Shown: in pieces, positions 1-5,282 of the stretch
How positions within the stretch are numbered: the first letter of the stretch is position 1
Layout of the letters: every line of letters starts with the position of its first letter
DNA from: Actinomycetota bacterium
GTDB taxonomy: Bacteria > Actinomycetota > Thermoleophilia > Solirubrobacterales > Solirubrobacteraceae
Reading direction: 5' to 3'
Assembly: GCA_005888335.1 (NCBI GenBank)
Contig: VAWY01000183.1
Location: 1 to 11,616, forward strand
DNA: 11,616 bases
The notes under the pieces: model-generated
Databases searched by the model: none
What the model saw: only the letters and a program-made list of their open reading frames with translations
What the model was told of the DNA's origin: nothing
Translations under genes and position numbers: made by a program

Positions 1-631
1 GGACCTCGACCACCGCGTCGCCGATGAAGCCGGCCGGCGGCGCGGGCGCCGTCGGCGCGGCGGTCAAGAACGGGCCGAACCGCCCGCCGAGCGCGGCGGC
101 GAAGTCGCACGGCCCGACCGCGGTCACGGCACAGCCGATGTCGATCGTCGTCCGGCCGCGCCTGACGCCGTCGGTGGTCACGGTGTCCGTGCCGTAGGGA
201 TGGGTGATCGTCCACGTCCCCGCCGGGAAGCCGTCGAGCTGGACGCGAACGCGGTTGAACGATGCCGGGTCACCCGAGGCGTTGGGGGCCAGCGTCATGT
301 TGAGGATCAGCGACGCGGTCCCGCCGTTGGGCGCCGTGAACGTCGATGTCGCCATGTAGTAGAAGTCCTCGCCCGGCACCGCGGGCCCGCAGTTGACGGT
401 CCCCGGGTGGCACAGGCCCAGCTTCAGCCCGTTGGCGTCCTGGTAGAACGCGGGCGCCTTCGTCGCCGGATCGATCGCCCCGGCCGCCGTCAGTGCCGCC
501 TGCGCGGGCGCGGGGAGCGCGCCGAGCGCCACGATCGCGGCCGACAGGACGGGCAGACGGTTCGCCCGGCGACCGAGGGGGCGGTTGGGATCGCCGGCTT
601 CGGCCTTCGATCCCCACTCAGATATGAGCAC
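1..631 (-). CDS. Secreted Cys-rich THPYG-module protein, 3' end off the window
   Basis: Translating leftward from GTG at 629-631 gives 210 residues open to the window edge. The start is set by AAGGAG at 637-642, five bases upstream, and is followed by a basic N-terminus (GRRANR) and a hydrophobic stretch LPVLSAAIVALGALPAPAQA (about residues 26-45), with likely signal-peptide cleavage near AQA-A. The mature part has a YQDANGLKLGLC segment (residues 63-74), Cys at 74, 81, 167 and 175, then FNRVRV (125-130), THPYGTDTV (143-151), CDFAAALGGRFGPFL (175-189) and GFIGDAVVEV at the edge. The same order of motifs occurs in the gene at 5264-6802, so the two are paralogues. I recall similar secreted proteins in bacteria but no family name. 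The protein is probably extracellular and beta-rich with disulfides; no enzymatic motif is visible. Whether it carries the C-terminal domain of its relatives cannot be seen. It is preceded by a 166-bp gap downstream of a response-regulator gene on the same strand. Confidence 0.85.
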   Translation of the reverse strand, partial: MLISEWGSKAEAGDPNRPLGRRANRLPVLSAAIVALGALPAPAQAALTAAGAIDPATKAPAFYQDANGLKLGLCHPGTVNCGPAVPGEDFYYMATSTFTAPNGGTASLILNMTLAPNASGDPASFNRVRVQLDGFPAGTWTITHPYGTDTVTTDGVRRGRTTIDIGCAVTAVGPCDFAAALGGRFGPFLTAAPTAPAPPAGFIGDAVVEV

Positions 632-636
632 GCAGT

Positions 637-642
637 CTCCTT
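637..642 (-). promoter_or_regulatory. Ribosome binding site fixing the GTG start
   Basis: Minus-strand AAGGAG, five bases before GTG at 629-631. It lies in the string GGAGACTGC, which recurs before the cupredoxin gene start (5178-5186). It decides the start because no ATG lies in frame before the signal peptide. Confidence 0.75.
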
Positions 643-797
643 TGAGACAGATCAGTGCGTCCGATCCTCGGCCCAGCCGGGCGTTCACCAAAAGCGCACA
701 CATCGCGAGATTCCGTGCGATCCGCGTGAACGCGCGATGAAGGCAAGGCCTACGTAGTTCGCGCACCTCGACGCGCAGCCAGCGCGGCCGTCGCTCC

Positions 798-1436
798 CTA
801 ACTGACGAGGTGCTCGATCGCCCAGCGCGCCAGCAGCGTGCGCCGGCGGACGCCGGTCTTTGCGCGGATCTGCGCGAGGCGGCTCTGAACCGTGCGCGGG
901 GACATGTAGAGCGTCCGGCCGATCTGGTCGTCGGTGCACCCGTCGGCGATCAGGCGCAGGACGTTGAGCTCACTTGCGCTGAGCGAGCCGGTCGTCCGGT
1001 CGCGGCCCTCGGCCTCGTCGCGGCGCAGCTGGTGGACCAAGCAGGCGGTCAGCGAGGGGCTCAAGACCGCTTCGCCGCGTGAGATGGCGAGGACTGCCTC
1101 GGCGAGAGCGGCGCCGCCGGTGCGCTTGGTGAGGAAGCCGGCGGCGCCGGCCGAGATGGCGTCGACCACCGTGTCGGGCTCTTCGCACGCGGTGAGCAGC
1201 AGGACACGCGCGTTCGGCAGCTCGGAGGCCAGTCGCTTGAGGACCACCAGGCCGCTCATGCGTGGCATCTGGAGATCGAGAACCACGACGTCGGGCTGGT
1301 GCTCGTGGGCGAACTCGAGGGCTTCGATTCCATCGGCGGCCATGGCCACCACCTCGATGTCGGGATGTCGCTCGAGCGCGGCGGTCAGTGCCTCGCGAAC
1401 GAGCGGGAAGTCATCCGCCACCAGAACCTTGGTCAT
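798..1436 (-). CDS. NarL/FixJ-type response regulator (orphan)
   Basis: A 212-residue two-component response regulator, expected to be a cytoplasmic DNA-binding transcription factor. The receiver domain (about residues 1-120) has the acidic pair D8-D9, phospho-acceptor D54 in VVVLDLQMP, T82 and K104 in GFLTKRT, so the phosphorylation site is complete. A LuxR-type helix-turn-helix occupies about residues 152-209, with LSASELNVLRLIADG and a recognition-helix region SPRTVQSRLAQIRAKTG. The usual TVK.H pattern of the recognition helix is replaced by TVQSR. It is clearly related to the regulator at 3129-3770: both begin with a VLV.DDFPL strand and end in an RRR..LARWA.EH segment. No histidine kinase lies in the window. 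The ATG at 1436 lacks a clear Shine-Dalgarno sequence (upstream minus strand is GACTCGAATGGTCA) and sits inside an 11-bp dyad. Targets are unknown. Confidence 0.93.
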   Translation of the reverse strand: MTKVLVADDFPLVREALTAALERHPDIEVVAMAADGIEALEFAHEHQPDVVVLDLQMPRMSGLVVLKRLASELPNARVLLLTACEEPDTVVDAISAGAAGFLTKRTGGAALAEAVLAISRGEAVLSPSLTACLVHQLRRDEAEGRDRTTGSLSASELNVLRLIADGCTDDQIGRTLYMSPRTVQSRLAQIRAKTGVRRRTLLARWAIEHLVS

Positions 1437-1441
1437 TGACC
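1431..1441. promoter_or_regulatory. 11-bp dyad over a regulator start codon
   Basis: GGTCATTGACC is a perfect inverted repeat (GGTCA, one base, TGACC) covering the ATG of the regulator at 798-1436. It could be an autoregulatory operator or a small translational hairpin, but an 11-bp dyad may be chance. Confidence 0.25.
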
Positions 1442-1785
1442 ATTCGAGTCGCCGCGGCGGTCTCCGTTACGGACGCGAAGACGGTATGACGAAACTCTGC
1501 AACAGTCTCGCCCGGACGGCTGCGATTCCCCGCAAGACGCGCACGAGAGGCCTCACATCAGCAGAGGACCGGCGCAGTATCGGTACGCAAACCCGGGCGA
1601 GTACCACCCCAAGCTCTACGTCGGCGGGAAGGATTGCGTGGACCACCAGGAGCTGGGCCGGATCCTCGTCCTCCCCCCGGTCTGATGGGAGATCCCGTCC
1701 GGTCGCCGTGACGTCGGCGAGGTCCGGGCCGGCGTTCGCGACCGGGGCGCCCGCAACGTCCGCGCGCGGAGCGCGTTGCAGGGGC
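1437..1785. other. Divergent intergenic gap, 349 bp
   Basis: This lies between the leftward regulator (start 1436) and the rightward propeller gene (start 1786), so promoters for both should be here. I see no convincing -35/-10 pair. The middle carries a start-less coding-like fragment, listed separately. The plus-strand frame of the propeller gene stays open through this gap, but upstream of 1786 the translation is Ser/Thr/Arg-rich with no domain character, so the openness reflects GC content. Confidence 0.6.
1560..1685 (+). pseudogene. Start-less remnant resembling the end of a PKD-like domain
   Basis: One plus-strand frame reads QYRYANPGEYHPKLYVGG and continues for 18 residues (through QELGRILVLPPV) to TGA at 1683-1685. 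Codon third positions are almost all G or C, as in real genes here. The start of the fragment matches the pattern of the PKD domain in this window, whose strand reads FTYARPGTFNVMLKV: aromatic, YA, PG, aromatic, then an alternating strand. The open frame reaches back to about 1440 with no ATG, GTG or TTG before the conserved part. I therefore read it as the 3' end of a decayed or truncated secreted-protein gene. A short chance frame is the alternative. Confidence 0.35.
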
Positions 1786-3072
1786 ATGCGATCGCTCGTC
1801 GCCGTCCTGCTCGCCACCCTGCTCGGGCCGGCGGTCGCGAGTGCCGACTGGGGTGCGCCCGTGGCGCTCTCGCCGGCCGGCGGCGACGCCTACGCCGCCG
1901 GGGTGGCCGCCGCCGGCGACCGCCCGGCCGCGCTGATCGCCACGCGCCGCGGCGGCGCGCGCGGGTGGTCGCTGGACCTGCGTACGAGCGAGGCGCGCGG
2001 GCGCTTCCGCGCGCCGGCCGCGGTCGCGGCGTCGCGCAACGCGTTCGAGAGCGCCGGGCTGTTCGCCGGGCCGGACGGCGACCTCGTTGCCGGCTGGCTC
2101 GAGATCGTCAACGGCTCGCGGCGCCCGGTCGTCGCCACGGGCCCGCGGCTCGCCGACCGCCAGGTGCTGGCGCCCGGGCCGCGCAGCACGCAGGTGCTGC
2201 GCCTCGCCGCCGACCGCCGCGGCGACGCCATCGCCGCCTTCTGGCGCTACGACGGCCAGGGCTACGCGATCTTCGCGGCGTACCGCCCGGCCGGCGGCGG
2301 CTTCGGGGCCCCGCAGCTGCTCGCCACCGGGTTCCCGGGCGACCCCGCGGTCGCGATCGACGAGGGCGGCGTCGCGGTGGTCGCGTGGACCGACCGCGAC
2401 GGCGCGCACGTCGCCGAGCGCGCGGCGGGCGCCGACGCGTTCGCGCCGCCCGTCTCGATCAAGTCCCCGAGCCGTCCGACCAGCGACGCCGGGGTGGGCG
2501 TCGACGGCCGCGTCGTGGTGTCGTGGGTGGTCGGCGCGATCAGTGATCCGCGCACAGTCCTGGTCGCCGAGCGCCCCTCGGCCGGCGAGGGGTTCGGCGC
2601 GCCCGTGGCGCTCAGCGCGCCCGGCGTGCGCGTCCCGCACTGGATCACGCCGGTGGTTTCGCTCGGCGACGCGCGCGCGCTGGTGGCCTGGGTCGAGGGC
2701 GTGCTGCACACGACGACCCACGACCGTGCCGCGCTGGCCGTCTCGCGGGCGGGCGGGCCGTGGGCGGCGCCCGTCGTGCGCGGCGTCCGGGCGCCCGCGC
2801 ACGTCTACGTCGTGGATCTCCTCGCCAGCGACCCCACACGCCCGCCGATCCTCGCCATGACCACGTCGCAGCGCTTCCGTCTGGCCGCGCTGACGGCGAC
2901 CGTGCGCCCCGACGGCACGCTCGCGCCGTCGCGCCCGGTGCCCGCGGGCGGCCCGGTGGGCTTTCGCCCGTGGCTGGCGCAGGGCGCCGGCCAGGCGTGG
3001 CTGGCCACCGAGCGCACGAGCGGCCCGGCGAGCCGCCCGCGCCACCAGGTGCTGCTCTTCCGATCGCGCTGA
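1786..3072 (+). CDS. Secreted beta-propeller-like repeat protein
   Basis: A 428-residue protein, the only convincing plus-strand gene. It starts with a signal peptide (MRSLVAVLLATLLGPAVASA, cleaved before DWG), which sets ATG 1786 even though the frame is open much further upstream; the Shine-Dalgarno sequence is weak (AGGGGC next to the ATG). The mature part repeats a unit of roughly 50 residues. Strands such as WGAPVALS (22-29), FRAPAAV (74-80), GFGAPQLL (172-179), AFAPPVSI (218-225), GFGAPVALS (269-277) and PWAAPVV (325-331) alternate with D..G.AVVAW-type strands, for example IDEGGVAVVAWTDRDG (191-206). This is the look of a BNR/WD-like secreted propeller of about six blades. No catalytic motif, membrane anchor or basic C-terminal tail is visible. 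Function is unknown; binding to an extracellular ligand or polymer is a guess. It converges with the regulator at 3129-3770. Confidence 0.85.
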   Translation: MRSLVAVLLATLLGPAVASADWGAPVALSPAGGDAYAAGVAAAGDRPAALIATRRGGARGWSLDLRTSEARGRFRAPAAVAASRNAFESAGLFAGPDGDLVAGWLEIVNGSRRPVVATGPRLADRQVLAPGPRSTQVLRLAADRRGDAIAAFWRYDGQGYAIFAAYRPAGGGFGAPQLLATGFPGDPAVAIDEGGVAVVAWTDRDGAHVAERAAGADAFAPPVSIKSPSRPTSDAGVGVDGRVVVSWVVGAISDPRTVLVAERPSAGEGFGAPVALSAPGVRVPHWITPVVSLGDARALVAWVEGVLHTTTHDRAALAVSRAGGPWAAPVVRGVRAPAHVYVVDLLASDPTRPPILAMTTSQRFRLAALTATVRPDGTLAPSRPVPAGGPVGFRPWLAQGAGQAWLATERTSGPASRPRHQVLLFRSR

Positions 3073-3095
3073 CGGCGCGGCCTGGGCCGGTATCA

Positions 3096-3123
3096 GCGTC
3101 GACGATCTGGCTGCCGTCGACGC
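3096..3123. terminator. Hairpin in a convergent gap, probably a bidirectional terminator
   Basis: GCGTCGACG (3096-3104) pairs perfectly with CGTCGACGC (3115-3123) across a 10-base loop, in the 56-bp gap between two convergent genes. There is no T-tract on either side, so termination is inferred from position and stem stability. Confidence 0.5.
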
Positions 3124-3128
3124 AAGGC

Positions 3129-3770
3129 TCAGACCATCGCGTGCTCGACGGCCCAGCGCGCGAGCTCCGCGCGCCGGCGCATGCCGGTCTTCTCGCGGAT
3201 GCGCGTCAGGCTGTTTTGCACCGTGCGCATCGAGAGGTAGATCAGTTCGCCGATCTCGCGGTCGGTGCGCCCCTGCGCCAGCAACCGCAGGACCTCCTGC
3301 TCGCGGTCGGTCAGCAGCGGGCGGACGCTGACCGCCTTGCCCTCCGAGACGCGCGAGTACGCGCGCGTCAAGTGCCGGGCCAGCTCGGGCGTGATCACCG
3401 AGCCGCCCCCGTGCACGGTGACGACCGCGTGTCGGATCTCGCGGCCGCTGACGCGCTTGGTCAGATAACCCGCCGCCCCGGCGGACACCGCCTCGAGCAG
3501 CATCTGCCCGTTCTCGCTGGCGGTCACCACGAGCACCCGAGTCTCGGGTACCTCCTTGCGAATCCGGCTGAGCAGCACCCCGCCGCCGAGACCAGGCATG
3601 TGCATGTCGACGACCGCGACATCCGGACGCAGTTCGCGAGCCAGCTCCAGGCCCTCCTGGCCGTCGGCGGCCTCGCCGACCACCTCGATGTCCGGGTCCA
3701 CCTCCAGCGAGGCGATCAGGCCATCGCGCGCGAGGGGAAAATCGTCGACCACGAGCACACGGATCTTCAT
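3129..3770 (-). CDS. NarL/FixJ-type response regulator, coupled to a membrane protein gene
   Basis: A 213-residue response regulator. The receiver has D9-D10, phospho-acceptor D55 in VAVVDMHMPG, T83 and K105 in GYLTKRV. A LuxR-type helix-turn-helix fills about residues 151-209 (LLTDREQEVLRLLAQGRTDREIG, then SMRTVQNSLTRIREKTG). The classic DREQEVLRLLA entry is intact, while TVQNS replaces TVK.H in the recognition helix, as in its paralogue at 798-1436. ATG 3768-3770 is preceded by a strong GGAGGT (3774-3779) lying inside the upstream gene, and it overlaps that gene's TGA by four bases, so the two are probably translationally coupled. The likely operon runs cupredoxin-PKD protein, small membrane protein, this regulator. 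No kinase is present, so the phosphate source must lie elsewhere. Probably a cytoplasmic transcription factor with unknown targets. Confidence 0.95.
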   Translation of the reverse strand: MKIRVLVVDDFPLARDGLIASLEVDPDIEVVGEAADGQEGLELARELRPDVAVVDMHMPGLGGGVLLSRIRKEVPETRVLVVTASENGQMLLEAVSAGAAGYLTKRVSGREIRHAVVTVHGGGSVITPELARHLTRAYSRVSEGKAVSVRPLLTDREQEVLRLLAQGRTDREIGELIYLSMRTVQNSLTRIREKTGMRRRAELARWAVEHAMV

Positions 3771-4030
3771 GAGACCTCCGGATCGAGCCCGGTCTCCGGG
3801 CCTTCGTTCGCTGGGTGTTGCGCGTCCTGCTCGCTCGACGCCTCGGCATAGACGTCACGTAGTCGCTCGGCGGCCTCGGCAGCCGCCTCGCGGAGGTGCA
3901 GCGTCGCCTTCATCGCCGCCTTGATCGTCGACCCTCTGCCCCGCGCTATCGCGCTCGCGACGCCGAGCACAACCCCGAACCCCAGCGCCCACCCGGCAGC
4001 CCGCCGCGCGGCCCTCCAGAGCTCAGCCAT
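3767..4030 (-). CDS. Small single-pass membrane protein
   Basis: An 87-residue protein. A basic N-terminus (WRAARRAAG) leads into one hydrophobic helix, WALGFGVVLGVASAIA (about residues 14-29), followed by RGRG. A long Ala/Glu/Arg-rich helix, amphipathic or coiled-coil-like (about 34-65, including LREAAAEAAERLRDVYAEA), precedes an acidic, polar tail (SSEQDAQHPANEG). The basic flanks do not settle the topology. I do not recognise the family. The layout recalls small YtxH-like envelope proteins, but that comparison is weak. It begins 37 bp after the cupredoxin gene and its TGA overlaps the following regulator's ATG, so it probably acts with that regulator or the cupredoxin at the membrane. ATG 4030 has only a poor Shine-Dalgarno sequence (GAGCGG), consistent with reinitiation from the gene upstream. 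Confidence 0.8.
   Translation of the reverse strand: MAELWRAARRAAGWALGFGVVLGVASAIARGRGSTIKAAMKATLHLREAAAEAAERLRDVYAEASSEQDAQHPANEGPETGLDPEVS
3774..3779 (-). promoter_or_regulatory. Strong ribosome binding site inside the preceding gene
   Basis: Minus-strand GGAGGT, three bases before ATG 3770, located within the last codons of the gene at 3767-4030. It supports coupling of the two genes. Confidence 0.75.
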
Positions 4031-4052
4031 CCGCTCGGGTCTTGCTCACGTA

Positions 4053-4080
4053 GCTCCGCTGCATCGCTCAGCGGCGGAGC
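4053..4080 (-). other. Stem-loop over the cupredoxin stop codon
   Basis: Minus strand GCTCCGCCGC and GCAGCGGAGC pair with one mismatch around an 8-base loop that begins with the TGA at 4068-4070. It has no T-tract. It may attenuate or protect transcript between the cupredoxin gene and the small membrane protein gene. Confidence 0.35.
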
Positions 4081-5174
4081 GTGATCCAACGCTTGGCCGT
4101 CGTGCCGGTGGCGTCCTCGTCGTCGAGGACGATCCGCAGCTCGACGCGCACGCGGGCGCGCCGCTTGAGCAGCGAGTGTCCCCGCCGGTTGAGCACGACG
4201 CGGACCGTCCGCGCTCCGCCGCCGCGGAGGCTGATCGTGGCCCGTCCGATGACGCGTGAACCCACCCTCAGCGTGGCCGTCGCGACTGCGGGTTCGGTCG
4301 CCGTGACCCGCACCGCGAGGCCGCGGGTGCGCACCGAGCTCGATCTCGTCGAGCCGGCGACCTTGACGAGGACGACGTCGTCGCGATCGCCGTCGTTGGC
4401 GACCAGGGTTGCGCCGGCGTTGCCGCTCGCGCCGCCGCCGAGCTCGCCGGGTCCGCTGTTGCCCTGCCCGTGCTCGGCGATGGTGATCGGGCGGGTCGCG
4501 GTCGCCGACTCGGGCCCGATGTCGGGCTCGGCGTTGGTGTCGGTGACCTTGAGCATGACGTTGAACGTCCCGGGGCGCGCATAGGTGAAGGAGGCGGTCG
4601 GCGCCGGCCCGGACTGGTCGACGCGCCCGTCGCCGTCGAAGTCCCACGCGTACGTCAGGCTCTGACCCGGATCGGGGTCACTGGATCCCGAGGCGTCGAA
4701 GCTGACGGGCACGCCCGGGGCTGCCGAGCTCGGCGCGTCGAGGGCCGGTGAGGGAAGGTGGTTGGCCGTCACCAGCACCGCGCCGGTCATGTTGGCCCAG
4801 CCGTGGTTGACGCAAGCGAACGCGAAGCGACCGACGCCGGCGAACGTCCGGGTCGTCGAGCTCGACTTGTCGGTCTGCGGCGCGATGCTCGGGTTCGCGA
4901 ACTTCAGCGGATGGCTGGTGAGGTCGAAGGTGTTGCCGGGATCTCCGGTCCAGGTGACCGACTGCCCGGGTGCGATGCGCACGACGCTGGGCGTGTAGGT
5001 CGCGTAGCGGAACGTGATCGTGGGGTCGGCCGAGGCGACAGCGGGCAAGCCTGCGAGGGCAAGCGCCCCCACGGCGAGGCTCCGCCTGATGCGTCGCCAG
5101 ATGGGACGTCGGCCAGGACGAGCCGGGAAGGGTCGACGGGCTCGGCCGTCGCACGGTCGCGGCGCTGCGTTCAT
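4068..5174 (-). CDS. Secreted cupredoxin-PKD protein with basic C-terminal domain
   Basis: A 368-residue protein. A long Arg/Pro-rich N-region ends in IRRSLAVGALALAGLPAVASA-DP (about 29-51), a signal peptide with a possible twin-Arg. Residues 51-137 form a plastocyanin/azurin-like cupredoxin: IAPGQSVTW, TSHPLKF with H88, and FACVNHGWANM with C121, H124 and M129. The C-x2-H-x4-M spacing and the upstream His are the type I copper ligands, so a mononuclear blue copper site and electron transfer outside the membrane are likely. Residues about 142-235 form a PKD domain (SFDASGSSDPD, YAWDFDGDGRVD, FTYARPGTFNVMLKVTD). A Gly-rich linker (238-256) leads to a basic beta-rich tail (about 262-368) ending WITLRR, comparable to its neighbours. 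The start is ATG 5172-5174 with GAGGAG seven bases upstream; the open frame beyond it lacks coding character. It is probably first in an operon with the small membrane protein and regulator. The electron partner is unknown. Confidence 0.9.
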   Translation of the reverse strand: MNAAPRPCDGRARRPFPARPGRRPIWRRIRRSLAVGALALAGLPAVASADPTITFRYATYTPSVVRIAPGQSVTWTGDPGNTFDLTSHPLKFANPSIAPQTDKSSSTTRTFAGVGRFAFACVNHGWANMTGAVLVTANHLPSPALDAPSSAAPGVPVSFDASGSSDPDPGQSLTYAWDFDGDGRVDQSGPAPTASFTYARPGTFNVMLKVTDTNAEPDIGPESATATRPITIAEHGQGNSGPGELGGGASGNAGATLVANDGDRDDVVLVKVAGSTRSSSVRTRGLAVRVTATEPAVATATLRVGSRVIGRATISLRGGGARTVRVVLNRRGHSLLKRRARVRVELRIVLDDEDATGTTAKRWITLRR

Positions 5175-5181
5175 GGGCAGT

Positions 5182-5187
5182 CTCCTC
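5182..5187 (-). promoter_or_regulatory. Ribosome binding site of the cupredoxin gene
   Basis: Minus-strand GAGGAG, seven bases before ATG 5174. It decides the start, since the same frame stays open far upstream into the neighbouring gene. Confidence 0.7.
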
Positions 5188-5221
5188 TTGAAGTCTTGAG
5201 TTCGGTCAGGCGGCGGTGTGC

Positions 5222-5252
5222 GGCGAGTCGCCCGCCACCCGGGCGACTCGCC
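5222..5252 (-). terminator. 12-bp GC hairpin after the THPFG/ASH gene
   Basis: GGCGAGTCGCCC (5222-5233) and GGGCGACTCGCC (5241-5252) pair perfectly around a 7-base loop, 11 bp past the stop codon of the gene at 5264-6802. It lacks a T-tract but probably separates that transcript from the cupredoxin operon, which must then have its promoter between about 5188 and 5221 or rely on read-through. Confidence 0.6.
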
Positions 5253-5255
5253 GAC

Positions 5256-5282
5256 GGTCACGCTCAGCGGCTGAGCGTGACC
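5256..5282. repeat. Perfect 27-bp palindrome over a stop codon
   Basis: GGTCACGCTCAGC (5256-5268), one base, then GCTGAGCGTGACC (5270-5282): 13-bp arms with no mismatch. It contains the TGA (5264-5266) of the gene at 5264-6802 and lies four bases from a second perfect hairpin. A 1-base centre is too tight for an ordinary RNA loop, so it would open slightly as RNA. It could equally be a protein-binding or cruciform-forming site. Confidence 0.8.

Noticed and set aside
934..1785. Upstream extension of the plus-strand propeller gene back to 934
   Set aside because: It would overlap the response regulator antisense, has no domain character, and would place the clear signal peptide (start 1786) in mid-protein.
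1558..3858. 766-codon minus-strand open frame opposite the propeller gene and across the second regulator
   Set aside because: Arg/Gly/Ala-rich low-complexity translation without motifs; it is an out-of-frame reading caused by high GC content and conflicts with two well-supported genes.
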